NCBI GenBank assembly: GCA_946886405.1
Contig: CAMPIO010000009.1
Span: 1 to 63,767, forward strand
Source: an uncultured Pseudoxanthomonas sp.
GTDB taxonomy: Bacteria; Pseudomonadota; Gammaproteobacteria; Xanthomonadales; Xanthomonadaceae
Length of the DNA: 63,767 nucleotides
Reading direction: 5' to 3'
Both the position numbers and the translations under genes were made by a program. Of the stretch, positions 1-8,928 are shown one piece after another. Each line of letters begins with the position of its first letter. Positions within the stretch are counted from its first letter, which is position 1. The notes under the pieces were generated by a model, which saw only the letters and a list, made by a program, of their open reading frames with translations, was not told the origin of the DNA and searched no databases.

Positions 1-1771
1 CCTGCGGACCCAGCAGCAGGCCGACGATGATCGGCACGACCACCGGCAGCAGCGAGGGCACGATCATTTCCTTGATCGCCGACTTCGTCAGCATGTCGAC
101 GGCCCGGCTGTAATCCGGCTTCGCGGTGCCGGCCATGATGCCGGGGATCTCGCGGAACTGGCGGCGGACTTCCTCCACCACGCTGCCCGCCGCGCGGCCG
201 ACGGCTTCCATCGCCATCGCGCCGAACAGGTAGGGAATCAGGCCGCCGATCAGCAGGCCGACGATCACCAGGTGGTTGGACAGGTCGAAGGTGAACACCG
301 TGTCCGGATGAGCGGTCTGCAGGTTGTGCGTGTAGTCGGCGAACAGCACCAGCGCGGCCAGCGCGGCCGAACCGATGGCGTACCCCTTGGTCACCGCCTT
401 GGTCGTATTGCCCACCGCATCCAGCGGATCGGTGATGTTGCGGATCTCCGGCGGCAGCTCCGCCATTTCCGCGATGCCGCCGGCGTTGTCGGTGATCGGG
501 CCGTAGGCATCCAGCGCCACGATCATGCCGGCCATCGACAGCATCGCGGTCGCCGCGATGGCGATGCCGTACAGGCCGCCCAGCGCATACGCCCCCAGGA
601 TCGCGATGCACACCGCGACCACGGGCCATGCCGTAGACCGCATCGACACGCCGAGGCCGGCGATGATGTTGGTGCCATGGCCTGTCGTCGATGCGGCGGC
701 GACGTGCTTGACCGGTGCGTACTGCGTGCCGGTGTAGTACTCGGTGATCCACACGATCACGCCGGTCAGCACCAGGCCGACCAGCGCGCAGAAGTACAGG
801 TTCAGCGCGCCATACGACGAATCGGCCATCAGTTGCGTGGTGATCGGGTAGAACGCGATCGCCGCCAGCACCGCCGACACGATCACGCCCTTGTACAGCG
901 CGCCCATGATGGAGCCGCCCGCCTTCACCTTGACGAACATGGCGCCGATGATCGACGCGATGATCGACACGCCGCCCAGCACCAGCGGATACAGCACCGC
1001 ATGTTCGCCCGCCTGCGCGACCATCAGGCTGCCCAGCAGCATGGTCGCGATGATGGTGACCGCATAGGTCTCGAACAGGTCCGCCGCCATGCCGGCGCAG
1101 TCGCCGACGTTGTCGCCCACGTTGTCGGCGATCACGGCGGGGTTGCGCGGATCATCCTCCGGGATGCCGGCTTCCACCTTGCCCACCAGGTCCGCACCCA
1201 CATCGGCGCCCTTGGTGAAGATGCCGCCGCCCAGGCGCGCGAAAATCGAGATCAGCGAAGAGCCGAACGCCAGGCCGACCAGCGCGTGCAGCGCGTCGCC
1301 TTCGCTATAGCCCAGGTGCAGGTGGAGCACGGCGAAGTAGCCGGCCACGCCCAGCAGGCCCAGGCCGACGACCAGCATGCCGGTGATGGCGCCGCCCTTG
1401 AAGGCCACGTCCATCGCCGCGCTCATGCCCTTGCTCGCGGCCTCGGCAGTGCGCACGTTGGCGCGGACCGAGACGTTCATGCCGATGTAGCCGGCGGCAC
1501 CGGACAGCACCGCGCCGATCAGGAAACCGATGGCGCTGGCCCACGACACGAAGAAGCCGATCAGCACGAGCAGCACGAGGCCGGCGATGCCGATGGTGGT
1601 GTACTGGCGGTTGAGGTAGGCGCTGGCGCCTTCCTGCACGGCCGCCGCGATTTCCTGCATGCGGGCATTGCCCGCGGGCTGTTTCATGATCCAGCGCGCA
1701 GCCACCACGCCGTAGATGATCGCCACGCCGGCGCAGATCAGCGCCAGCGTCAAACCGTATTGTTCCAGCAT
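1..1771 (-). CDS. hppA: K(+)-independent H(+)-pumping membrane pyrophosphatase, partial
   Basis: This is an integral membrane enzyme that hydrolyses cytoplasmic PPi and pumps protons across the inner membrane. About 590 codons are visible and the C-terminus lies beyond the window edge. The translation begins [20 protein letters not shown] and is strongly hydrophobic throughout. It carries the family signature [20 protein letters not shown] and the stretch [19 protein letters not shown] lysine after GNTT is the known marker of the potassium-independent class; the K-dependent class has alanine there. The ATG is preceded by GGAGGGG at a normal distance. The PPi-dependent phosphofructokinase gene lies about 2 kb upstream on the same strand, so both enzymes would share the PPi pool. 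Confidence 0.96.
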   Translation of the reverse strand, partial: MLEQYGLTLALICAGVAIIYGVVAARWIMKQPAGNARMQEIAAAVQEGASAYLNRQYTTIGIAGLVLLVLIGFFVSWASAIGFLIGAVLSGAAGYIGMNVSVRANVRTAEAASKGMSAAMDVAFKGGAITGMLVVGLGLLGVAGYFAVLHLHLGYSEGDALHALVGLAFGSSLISIFARLGGGIFTKGADVGADLVGKVEAGIPEDDPRNPAVIADNVGDNVGDCAGMAADLFETYAVTIIATMLLGSLMVAQAGEHAVLYPLVLGGVSIIASIIGAMFVKVKAGGSIMGALYKGVIVSAVLAAIAFYPITTQLMADSSYGALNLYFCALVGLVLTGVIVWITEYYTGTQYAPVKHVAAASTTGHGTNIIAGLGVSMRSTAWPVVAVCIAILGAYALGGLYGIAIAATAMLSMAGMIVALDAYGPITDNAGGIAEMAELPPEIRNITDPLDAVGNTTKAVTKGYAIGSAALAALVLFADYTHNLQTAHPDTVFTFDLSNHLVIVGLLIGGLIPYLFGAMAMEAVGRAAGSVVEEVRRQFREIPGIMAGTAKPDYSRAVDMLTKSAIKEMIVPSLLPVVVPIIVGLLLGPQ

Positions 1772-2031
1772 GACCCCTCCCAAGGTTGATGGATGTCGTC
1801 CAGCAGAACGCTTGAACACGCAACCCAATCCCGGTGGAGCCTTTTGAACGATTGAGCGCACTCGACCGCTGCGATGGACTGCAGCACGAAACCCTTGTTC
1901 AGACATCCCTGGAGCTGGCCCGAGTATGACCGGATGCGATGGATGCCGCCAGCGGTGACGGGCTGGTTCAGGCATTGCGTGCCAGCCTTGCGGCCCTCGT
2001 CCTGTTTTCGTATCGGTTTCAAGGAGTTGCC

Positions 2032-2553
2032 ATGCGTCAGACCGTCGCACTTCCGTTGCTTGCTGCTTGCCTGTCGCTGGCGATGTCCGCCCACGCGGCC
2101 GAACCTGCGCCCGAGATCCAGCGTGCCGCGGCTGCGCCACAGGCCGTCGGCGTGGTGCACAGCCTGCGTCAGATCCCCGAGGCCTGCGCACGCCTGGAGG
2201 GCGCGTTCACGGGGGATGCCGCGCAGCCATACCGCTATGCACCCGTGCGGACCAGTCCGCAATGCCAGCCACGCGCGCGCTTCATCGACTTCGACAAGGC
2301 CAAGCCGTCGACCGCCTCAGGATGGAAGCTCAACGACATCATCCGCGTGCCGAATGCCGCGTGTCCGTCAGAACACGCGGTCGTGCGCGTGTGGCGCAAG
2401 CCGGGCAGCGCCGCGCCACCACCGCTCGACGCCCAGGGGCAGGCGCGCATCTATCTGCAGGACGCCAAGCAGCAGGCGGCCAACGCCGCACAGGCGCCGT
2501 CGCTGACGCTGTTCGCGGCCAAGCTGGATATCGAGGGCAAGGCCTGCCGCTAG
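2032..2553 (+). CDS. Secreted protein of unknown function
   Basis: The product is 173 aa and no functional family is recognised. It starts [20 protein letters not shown] followed by HAAEP, a typical Sec signal peptide with cleavage after AHA, so it should be periplasmic or secreted. The mature part has three cysteines near ACARLEG, SPQCQPR and AACPSEH plus one near the C-terminus, which could form disulfides. The start is chosen because AAGGAG lies six bases before this ATG; longer in-frame starts lack this signal and would bury the signal peptide. Its stop codon overlaps the 3' end of the convergent NTF2-like gene. Confidence 0.75.
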   Translation: MRQTVALPLLAACLSLAMSAHAAEPAPEIQRAAAAPQAVGVVHSLRQIPEACARLEGAFTGDAAQPYRYAPVRTSPQCQPRARFIDFDKAKPSTASGWKLNDIIRVPNAACPSEHAVVRVWRKPGSAAPPPLDAQGQARIYLQDAKQQAANAAQAPSLTLFAAKLDIEGKACR

Positions 2554-2918
2554 GCTTTCGCGGGCGTGCCCTGGTGGTACGAGAGCTGCCAACCCACCCG
2601 GGTGAGCCGCCAGACGGAGACGCGCAGCGCTGGATTGAAGGGCACGCCATCGTCGCCGACGTCATGCGAGGCGAAGTGCAGCAGAGCCACGTCGTCCGAT
2701 AGCGGTTCCAGGCGATGGTCGCAGGCGACAACCTGCGGCGGTGACACGCGGTCGGCGAGGAAGTCGATGACGGTCTGCCGCGTGTAGCGCGTACCCGATC
2801 GGCCGACCTCATGGAAGTCCGGATGCAGCAGGCGCTCCAGCCGCTCGCGCGTGCAGGTCGTGCCGGGATGGTGGAGTTCGGTCTCGAGGGCCGTGAGTTC
2901 GCTGAGCAGGGCATCCAT
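2550..2918 (-). CDS. DUF4440 / NTF2-like (SnoaL-like) protein
   Basis: This 122-aa protein looks like the DUF4440 group of NTF2-fold proteins. It has an N-terminal helix (MDALLSELTALETELHH), the LHPDFHEVGRSGTRY segment and the VSVWRLTRVGWQLSYHQGTP end typical of that fold. Members are small cytoplasmic proteins of mostly unknown ligand or enzymatic role. There is no Shine-Dalgarno, but TAGCAT sits exactly six bases before the ATG, suggesting a leaderless transcript. It converges on, and overlaps by four bases, the end of the secreted-protein gene. Confidence 0.78.
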   Translation of the reverse strand: MDALLSELTALETELHHPGTTCTRERLERLLHPDFHEVGRSGTRYTRQTVIDFLADRVSPPQVVACDHRLEPLSDDVALLHFASHDVGDDGVPFNPALRVSVWRLTRVGWQLSYHQGTPAKA

Positions 2919-2924
2919 CGCGCC

Positions 2925-2930
2925 ATGCTA
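2925..2930 (-). promoter_or_regulatory. Candidate -10 box for a leaderless transcript
   Basis: TAGCAT on the minus strand ends six bases before the ATG of the NTF2-like gene. The resulting mRNA would start at or next to the start codon. No Shine-Dalgarno is visible. No convincing -35 box was identified. Confidence 0.4.
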
Positions 2931-2949
2931 GCGCGATGGATATCACCGG

Positions 2950-3081
2950 TCAGGATGTCGTGCGCGCAGGCGGAGTCGCATCATCCTTCTGCGCGAGGAA
3001 TTGCCCGAAGCGGTAGCCGGCGCCTGCGACGGCAAGCCCGACGGCAACGGCAAGCAAGCCGATGAACACTTTGCGGAACAT
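2950..3081 (-). CDS. Small single-pass membrane protein, 43 aa
   Basis: A short frame reads MFRKVFIGLLAVAVGLAVAG, then AGYRFGQFLAQKDDATPPARTTS and stop. One hydrophobic helix covers roughly residues 5-22 and is followed by a hydrophilic tail, so it should be a small inner-membrane protein. GGAGG lies four bases before the ATG, a strong ribosome binding site for so small a frame. It sits between the NTF2-like and DUF488 genes on the same strand. The function is unknown; it could instead be a secreted peptide if the helix is cleaved. Confidence 0.55.
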   Translation of the reverse strand: MFRKVFIGLLAVAVGLAVAGAGYRFGQFLAQKDDATPPARTTS

Positions 3082-3150
3082 GGGGCCTCCCGGTACGTGG
3101 TGACGAAGCCCACGCTAGCACCCCGACAGGCGTGGCGACGGTGCCTGAAG

Positions 3151-3540
3151 TCATCCCGTCGCGATGAGGGCGCCACGTTCGGCGAGCAGGTCGCGCAGCA
3201 CCGATCGGTGGCAGTGCGTCTCGTCTTCGCAGTAGCAACCCACCGAGAAGTGGCTGCCATGTGACAGCGCCGCAAGCAGATCCAGCGTGCGGGCGTTGTC
3301 AGGCACGGTCATCTCGGCACGATACTGCTTCGCGAACGCGGCCCATGCCCTGGGTGTGGCCGCCGCCTGCGCTTCCTTCACCAGATCGGCACTCGGTGCC
3401 AGCGTGGGGTACCACACGTCGTACCAGTCCTGCGAAGCGAATTCGGTTTTCGGCACACCGCGCGGTGGCCTGCGTACCGTGCCGATACGCAGGCCCTCGT
3501 CCTTCATGCGCGGAGCGCCGAGGCGGACGATGCGGATCAT
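3151..3540 (-). CDS. DUF488 family protein
   Basis: This 129-aa protein belongs to DUF488 (YeaO-like) by its sequence: MIRIVRLGAPRMKDEGLRIG at the start, DWYDVWYPTLAPS in the middle, and GCYCEDETHCHRSVLRDLL near the end. The cysteine/histidine-rich C-terminal motif is typical. The biochemical role of the family is not established. The chosen start gives the family's usual length; an upstream in-frame extension has no family similarity. Its ATG overlaps the stop of the small upstream gene as ATGA, suggesting translational coupling. Confidence 0.85.
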   Translation of the reverse strand: MIRIVRLGAPRMKDEGLRIGTVRRPPRGVPKTEFASQDWYDVWYPTLAPSADLVKEAQAAATPRAWAAFAKQYRAEMTVPDNARTLDLLAALSHGSHFSVGCYCEDETHCHRSVLRDLLAERGALIATG

Positions 3541-3686
3541 GGCGACCGGTGCGCCGCATCCAGAGACGTGTGGCGCGCCACGGCGGCATCGTGGATCTCG
3601 AAGAGGTCCGCCCGCGATTCCCACAACGCAGCACATGCGATCAGCACCATGAGGGGCCACCCGCGGCGCAGCACGGTCCGTATCAT
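3537..3686 (-). CDS. Hypothetical 49-aa protein with one hydrophobic helix
   Basis: The frame reads MIRTVLRRGWPLMVLIACAA followed by LWESRADLFEIHDAAVARHT and a short tail. It has a basic N-terminus and a possible membrane helix at about residues 11-21. Its stop overlaps the DUF488 start in an ATGA arrangement, the main argument that it is real. No Shine-Dalgarno is visible and no family is recognised. It may simply be the leader of the DUF488 mRNA. Confidence 0.35.
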   Translation of the reverse strand: MIRTVLRRGWPLMVLIACAALWESRADLFEIHDAAVARHTSLDAAHRSP

Positions 3687-3718
3687 TTCGTCACAGGACG
3701 AGGCGGGCGCGGAACGGT

Positions 3719-4975
3719 TCAGCCTTCCCACGCCGGCAGCTTCTTCTTCACCGCAACATTTTTCAGCGCCACGTACTTGGGCAGGCCGTCGGTGCCGTAG
3801 GGCGGATAGGCTTCGCCGCGGATCAGCGGCTGCAGGTAGGCGCGCGCCTTGTCGGTGATGCCGTAACCGTCCTTGCGGATGAAGGTCGGCGGGAATTTCT
3901 TCTCGTGGTTCGCCACCTTCGACAGCGGTGCGGCCTCGATCTTCCAGCGGAACGGCGTGTCGGACGTGCGCACGATCACCGGCATCACCGCGTTCTGCCC
4001 CTTCAAGGCGAACTGCACCGCCGCCTTGCCGACCGCCTGCGCCTGCTCCCAGTCGGTCTTCGAGGCGATGTGGCGTGCCGAACGCTGCAGGTAGTCGGGC
4101 AGGGTCCAGTGCACCTTCAGGCCCAGCTGGTCCTTCACGCGTCCGGCCAGGTATGAGGCGACGCCGCCCAGCTGGGTGTGACCGAACGAATCCTTGCCAC
4201 CGCCGGCGTCGGCGACGAAACGGCCGTCGGCGTACTGGATGCCTTCGCTGGCCACCACGACGCACCAGCCCACGCGGTCCACCGTCTTCTTCACCTGGGC
4301 AAGGAAGTCGGTTTCGTCGTACGGACGCTCGGGGAACAGGATGAGGTGCGGCGCATCGTCGCGCGTCTGTCCGGCCAGGCCGGCAGCCGCAGCCAGCCAG
4401 CCGGCATGACGCCCCATGGCCTCGTAGACGAACACCTTGGTGGAGGTTTCCGCCATCGCGGCCACGTCCAGCGCGGCTTCGCGCACGGAGACGGCCGTGT
4501 ACTTCGCCGCCGAGCCGAAGCCGGGGCAGGTGTCGGTGACGGCCAGGTCGTTGTCGACCGTCTTCGGCACGCCGATGCAGGTCAGCGGGTAGTCGAAGGC
4601 CTGCGCCAGCTGCGAGACCTTCCACGCCGTGTCGGCCGAATCGTTCCCGCCGTTGTAGAGGAAGTAGCGCACGTCGTGCGCCTTCAGCACCGCCAGCAGG
4701 CGCTCGTACTTCGCCCGGTCGGCCTCCAGCGACTTCAACTTGACACGGCAGCTGCCGAAGGCGCCGCCGGGGGTGTGGGCGAGGGCGCGGATGGCGGCCG
4801 CGGACTCCTTGCTGGTGTCGATCAGCTCTTCGCGCAGGGCGCCGAGGATGCCGTTGCGCGCGGCCAACACCTTGATTTTCCGGGCCCGCGCTTCGGTGAT
4901 CACCGCCGATGCAGAGGCGTTGATGACGGCGGTGACACCGCCGGACTGCGCATAAAGTAGGGTGCCAGACGCCAT
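3719..4975 (-). CDS. pfp: Pyrophosphate-dependent 6-phosphofructokinase
   Basis: The enzyme phosphorylates fructose 6-phosphate using PPi instead of ATP in a reversible cytoplasmic reaction, so it can serve glycolysis or gluconeogenesis. The 418-aa protein has the PFK signatures GGNDS (109-113), PKTVDND (137-143) and MGRHAGWL. Asp112 replaces the glycine found in ATP-PFKs and Lys138 replaces the next diagnostic glycine; this pair marks PPi users. Asp141 of TVDND is the expected catalytic base. An asparagine stands at position 111, where many family members have aspartate. The PPi-hydrolysing proton pump lies on the same strand nearby and adk is divergent. Confidence 0.95.
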   Translation of the reverse strand: MASGTLLYAQSGGVTAVINASASAVITEARARKIKVLAARNGILGALREELIDTSKESAAAIRALAHTPGGAFGSCRVKLKSLEADRAKYERLLAVLKAHDVRYFLYNGGNDSADTAWKVSQLAQAFDYPLTCIGVPKTVDNDLAVTDTCPGFGSAAKYTAVSVREAALDVAAMAETSTKVFVYEAMGRHAGWLAAAAGLAGQTRDDAPHLILFPERPYDETDFLAQVKKTVDRVGWCVVVASEGIQYADGRFVADAGGGKDSFGHTQLGGVASYLAGRVKDQLGLKVHWTLPDYLQRSARHIASKTDWEQAQAVGKAAVQFALKGQNAVMPVIVRTSDTPFRWKIEAAPLSKVANHEKKFPPTFIRKDGYGITDKARAYLQPLIRGEAYPPYGTDGLPKYVALKNVAVKKKLPAWEG

Positions 4976-5096
4976 GTGGGGTTCGTTCCGGGGTGCGGGG
5001 ATGCGGTAAGCTTCACACAGATGACGCGGTGCAGCGCGGCGCCCGGCGCCCGGCGCGATACACCGCCCGCAGGATTCCAGTTTCGGGAGTTACAGC

Positions 5097-5675
5097 ATGC
5101 GATTGGTTCTACTGGGCCCACCCGGGTCGGGCAAGGGCACTCAGGCGGCGCGCCTGAAGGACTACCTGCAGGTACCGCACATCTCCACCGGCGACCTGCT
5201 GCGCGCCGAAGTCGCCGCCGGCAGCCCGCTGGGCCTGCAGGCCAAGGAAGTGATGGCACGCGGCGAGCTGGTCAGCGACGACATCCTGCTCGGCATGCTG
5301 GAAGACCGTTTCTCCCGTGACGACACGAAGGCCGGCTTCATCCTCGACGGCTACCCGCGCAACCTGGTGCAGGCCGCTGCGCTGGGCCAGTTGCTGGCCA
5401 AGCTGGGGCAGAAGTTCGATTTCGCCGTGCAGCTCGAAGTGCCGACCGAACTGCTGGTCGAGCGCATCGCCGGTCGCGCCCAGGCCGAGGGCCGCGCGGA
5501 CGACAATCCGGAGTCGGTCCGCAAGCGCCTGCAGGTCTACACCGACCAGACCGCGCCGGTCATCGACTTCTATCGGCAGCAGGGCGAACTGACCGTCGTC
5601 GACGGCGTCGGTTCGCTGGACGAGGTATTCACCCGCATCACCGAGGCGCTGGCGCCGGCCAAGGAAGTGGGCTGA
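5097..5675 (+). CDS. adk: Adenylate kinase (short, lidless form)
   Basis: It interconverts ATP + AMP and 2 ADP in the cytoplasm. The 192-aa protein has the P-loop GPPGSGKGT at residues 7-15, the AMP-binding STGDLLRAE segment and GFILDGYPR. The zinc-ribbon-like LID insert of long adenylate kinases is absent: RIAGRAQAEGRADDNPES runs directly across the site. Short forms are usual in Xanthomonadaceae. A GGGAG ribosome binding site precedes the ATG. An intrinsic terminator follows. The gene is divergent from pfp, which links it to adenylate and PPi energy metabolism. Confidence 0.97.
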   Translation: MRLVLLGPPGSGKGTQAARLKDYLQVPHISTGDLLRAEVAAGSPLGLQAKEVMARGELVSDDILLGMLEDRFSRDDTKAGFILDGYPRNLVQAAALGQLLAKLGQKFDFAVQLEVPTELLVERIAGRAQAEGRADDNPESVRKRLQVYTDQTAPVIDFYRQQGELTVVDGVGSLDEVFTRITEALAPAKEVG

Positions 5676-5706
5676 GGCCCGCGTCACCGCGGCGGCACCC
5701 GTCTGG

Positions 5707-5733
5707 AAAGGCCCCGCATTGTCGGGGCCTTTT
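5707..5733 (+). terminator. Intrinsic terminator after adk
   Basis: A 10-bp stem (AAAGGCCCCG paired with CGGGGCCTTT) with a six-base loop is followed by a short T run. It lies 32 bases after the adk stop. Confidence 0.85.
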
Positions 5734-5820
5734 CCATGGCGCAGCGACACCGCCCTTCGCTGCCGTGCCGAACCCCGTCCGCTCGGCTAAAGTCTGCGCA
5801 GTTTCCACGGAATCCCTGTC

Positions 5821-7182
5821 TTGAAGATCCACATCCTCGGCATCGCCGGCACCTTCATGGGCGGCGTCGCCGCGCTGGCGCGCGAACTCGGCCACACGGT
5901 CGAGGGCAGCGACCAGGCCATCTATCCGCCCATGTCGACGCAGTTGGAGACGCTCGGCATCGCGCTGGCGCAGGGCTACCAGCCGCAGAACATCGCGCCG
6001 GACTGCGACGAGATCGTCATCGGCAACGCGCTGTCGCGCGGGAATCCCGCAGTCGAGGCGGTGCTGGACCAGGGCCGCCGCTACATCTCCGGCGCGCAGT
6101 GGCTCTCCGAACGCGTGCTTCCGGGCCGCGACACGCTCGCCGTCGCCGGCACCCATGGCAAGACCACCACGACGACCATCCTGACCTACCTGCTGGAGGC
6201 GGCGGGCCGATCGCCGGGCTTCCTGATCGGCGGCGTCGCCGAGGACTTCGGCGTGTCCGCGCGCATCGGCGGCGGACGCGAATTCGTCGTCGAGGCGGAC
6301 GAGTACGACACCGCGTTCTTCGACAAGCGCAGCAAGTTCGTCCACTACCGCCCGCTGGTCGCCATCCTCAACAACCTGGAATACGACCACGCCGACATCT
6401 TCCCGGACGTGGCCGCGATCCAGCGCCAGTTCCATCACCTGGTGCGCACCGTGCCGCGCCGCGGCCGCCTGATCGTCAACGGCGAGGACGCGCGCCTGGC
6501 CGAGGTACTGGCCATGGGCTGCTGGACGCCCGTCGAACGCTTCGGTTTCGATGCGACGCTGGAGTGGAGTGCGCGCCTGATCCGCGAAGACGGCAGTGCG
6601 TTCGCGGTGTGCCACCACGGTGTCGAGATCGGCGAGGTGCACTGGCCGATGCTCGGCCGCCACAACGTGCTCAACGGCCTGGCCGCGCTGGCCGCCTGCC
6701 ATGCCGTGGGCGTCGAGGTTGCGACCGTGCTGCCGGCGCTCGCGTCGTTCCGCAGCGTGAAGCGGCGGCTGGAAGTGATCGGACAGCATGACGGCATCAC
6801 CGTCTACGACGATTTCGCGCACCACCCCACCGCCATCCACACCACGCTGGAAGGTCTGCGCGCTCGCGTCGGCGCGGCGCGCATCCTGGTGGCAATGGAA
6901 CCGCGCAGCAATTCGATGCGCTCCGGCGCGCATGCCGAGGCGCTCGCGCCCTCGCTCGACATCGCCGATGCGGTGGTCTTCCTGCATCGCCCCGAGCTTG
7001 CATGGGACGCGGCGAAGGTCATCGACGCCATCCGCGGCGACGCGCGCGCCGTGCTGGACGCTGATGCGCTGATCGCCACGCTGAAGGCACAGGTACGGCC
7101 GGGCGACCACGTGGTGTTCATGTCCAACGGCGGCTTCGACGGCGCGCCGCGGAGGTTCCTGGCGGCGGTGTCGGCCGGCTAG
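5821..7182 (+). CDS. mpl: UDP-MurNAc:L-alanyl-gamma-D-glutamyl-meso-DAP ligase
   Basis: Mpl reattaches the tripeptide recovered from murein turnover to UDP-MurNAc, in the peptidoglycan recycling pathway. The 453-aa protein has the Mur-ligase order: N-terminal Rossmann region MKIHILGIAGTFMGG, ATP loop GTHGKTTTT (110-118), EADEYDTAFFDKRSKF, NNLEYDHADIF, and the C-terminal YDDFAHHPTAI motif. GIAGTFMGG and DEYDTAFFDKRSKF separate Mpl from MurC. Translation starts at a TTG, the only start that gives the normal N-terminus. A possible -10 box (TAAAGT) lies about 30 bases upstream. Confidence 0.96.
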   Translation: MKIHILGIAGTFMGGVAALARELGHTVEGSDQAIYPPMSTQLETLGIALAQGYQPQNIAPDCDEIVIGNALSRGNPAVEAVLDQGRRYISGAQWLSERVLPGRDTLAVAGTHGKTTTTTILTYLLEAAGRSPGFLIGGVAEDFGVSARIGGGREFVVEADEYDTAFFDKRSKFVHYRPLVAILNNLEYDHADIFPDVAAIQRQFHHLVRTVPRRGRLIVNGEDARLAEVLAMGCWTPVERFGFDATLEWSARLIREDGSAFAVCHHGVEIGEVHWPMLGRHNVLNGLAALAACHAVGVEVATVLPALASFRSVKRRLEVIGQHDGITVYDDFAHHPTAIHTTLEGLRARVGAARILVAMEPRSNSMRSGAHAEALAPSLDIADAVVFLHRPELAWDAAKVIDAIRGDARAVLDADALIATLKAQVRPGDHVVFMSNGGFDGAPRRFLAAVSAG

Positions 7183-7441
7183 GGCGAACGCCGTGGGCCC
7201 CGGCCGGGGACGAAGCCAGGCATGTGGCGCTGCAGCACGCGGCAGGTCGCCCACGCCGCCGTCCTGGGCGCTGTCGGTGGGCAGCGCAACAACGTGGCGG
7301 GGCTTTCCAGATGAAGCGTGACTTGAGGTGCGCGTGTCCGTTTGTTCGGCGCTTCACGTCGGCAGCGAAACGGGAACGCTGAGCCTACAGTGGGGGAACG
7401 CACGGCGGACGCCGTGCTTCCATCACACTCGGAGGTACTCC

Positions 7442-8827
7442 ATGCAGCAGATCGCGCGTGCCATCACCATGGCACTTGGAATGTTCGCGTGCGCCGGTAG
7501 CGCACATGCGGCGACGTACGTCGTGACCGCCAACTCGAAGAGTTTCGATCGCCAACTCGCCAGCAAGGTGGAAGCCGCGGGTGGGCGCATCGTGGCCACG
7601 CTGCCGCAGATCGGCGTGGCGATCGTCGAATCGGACGATCCGGCCTTCGCCACCGCAGCGGGTCGCATTCCCGCGGTGCGCTCGGCGGTACCGGACGTCG
7701 CGATCCAGTTCGACCTCCCCGTGGCGGCAGAAAGCGTCGACGCCGATTACGCCAATCCGCCTGCCTCCGGCGACAACGACAGCTTCTTCGATTTCCAGTG
7801 GGGCCATGCGGCCATCGATGCCGCCGGTGCGTGGAATGCCGGTTACCGCGGGCGCGGCGCCACGGTGGCGGTGCTCGACTCGGGCGTCTACTGCGCCCAC
7901 GTGGACATCATCCCGAATCTCAATACCGCCAAGTCCGCGTCCTTCATCGCCGGGCAGACCTATTGCAACACCAGTGGCAGCACGCACGGCACGCATGTGA
8001 TGGGCACCATCGGGGCGGCGGACAACGGCATCGGCACGATCGGCGTCGCGCCTGAGGCAGAACTGATCGCGGTGAAGGTGTTGAATCCCGTCACCGGCTC
8101 CGGCTCCTTCGCCGGCATCATCCAGGGCATTGTCCATGCGGCCGATGTGGGCGCCGACGTCATCAACATGAGCCTGGGCGTCAACGGCGGGCTGCCGATG
8201 GGTGGCAGCGAGACGGCGGAGCTGATCAATGCGACGGCGCGCGCGGTGCGTTACGCGAATGCCCAGAACGCGACCGTGGTCGCCTCGGCGGGCAACGACG
8301 GCCGCAACCTGGACCAGGACAGCGGCCGGGTCTGCGACACCGATGGCACCTGTGCGACGATGAACCTGCGCTCGTTCCCGGGCCAGTTGCCAGGCGTCAT
8401 CACGGTGAGCGCGCTCGGGCCGATCGCCTGGCTGAAAGACACGGTCGGCGCCGACTTCGACATCCGTGCGAGTTACAGCAACTACGGTCAGTCGGCGATC
8501 CACCTGGGCGCCCCGGGCGGCAACTTCGATTACCCGGGGACCGAGAACTGCACGTTCAAGGGCATCACGCGTGCTTGCTGGGTATGGGACATGGTGTTCA
8601 GCACCACGTCCAGCCCTGGCGGTTATGGCTGGTCCGCCGGCACCAGCATGGCGGCGCCGCACGTGTCGGGCGTGGCCGCCCTCATCATCGGCAAACATGG
8701 CGGCGAACTTTCACCGGCGGCGGTGGAGCGCATGCTGCGCGCGTCGGCAGACGATCTCGGCAAGCCAGGCAACGATCCGACGTTCGGTGCGGGGCGCGTG
8801 AACGCACGGCGTGCCGTCGCACAATGA
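7442..8827 (+). CDS. Secreted subtilisin-like serine protease (S8)
   Basis: This is an exported S8 endopeptidase of 461 aa. A signal peptide (MQQIARAITMALGMFACAGS then AHA, cleaved near residue 23) precedes an I9-like propeptide region (about 24-95). The catalytic triad is Asp146 in VAVLDSGVY, His182 in THGTHV and Ser402 in GTSMAAPHVSG. Asn285 in ASAGNDG is the oxyanion-hole residue. Several cysteines in the catalytic domain could form disulfides. There is no C-terminal extension, so export is likely by Sec then type II secretion (inference). GGAGG six bases before this ATG fixes the start. A strong terminator follows. Confidence 0.94.
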   Translation: MQQIARAITMALGMFACAGSAHAATYVVTANSKSFDRQLASKVEAAGGRIVATLPQIGVAIVESDDPAFATAAGRIPAVRSAVPDVAIQFDLPVAAESVDADYANPPASGDNDSFFDFQWGHAAIDAAGAWNAGYRGRGATVAVLDSGVYCAHVDIIPNLNTAKSASFIAGQTYCNTSGSTHGTHVMGTIGAADNGIGTIGVAPEAELIAVKVLNPVTGSGSFAGIIQGIVHAADVGADVINMSLGVNGGLPMGGSETAELINATARAVRYANAQNATVVASAGNDGRNLDQDSGRVCDTDGTCATMNLRSFPGQLPGVITVSALGPIAWLKDTVGADFDIRASYSNYGQSAIHLGAPGGNFDYPGTENCTFKGITRACWVWDMVFSTTSSPGGYGWSAGTSMAAPHVSGVAALIIGKHGGELSPAAVERMLRASADDLGKPGNDPTFGAGRVNARRAVAQ

Positions 8828-8854
8828 CGCGCTGAGCGCCACTGCCGGACCCGA

Positions 8855-8884
8855 AGGCCACGCCGATCACGGCGTGGCCTTTTT
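8855..8884 (+). terminator. Intrinsic terminator after the subtilase gene
   Basis: A perfect 10-bp stem (AGGCCACGCC with GGCGTGGCCT) and a six-base loop are followed by TTTT, starting 27 bases after the stop codon. Confidence 0.9.
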
Positions 8885-8916
8885 CCGTCTGCTTCCCCGC
8901 GCGAAACGTGGGCCCT

Positions 8917-8922
8917 TACACT
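8917..8922 (+). promoter_or_regulatory. Candidate -10 box for a leaderless transcript
   Basis: TACACT ends exactly six bases before the ATG of the Lon-N domain gene. No Shine-Dalgarno is present, so transcription probably starts at the start codon. Confidence 0.4.
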
Positions 8923-8928
8923 GCCCGC

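Noticed and set aside
272..1789. A 505-codon open frame on the plus strand
   Set aside because: It is antisense to hppA, whose protein has the full pyrophosphatase signature. The plus-strand translation is His/Arg/Asp-rich and has no recognisable domain.
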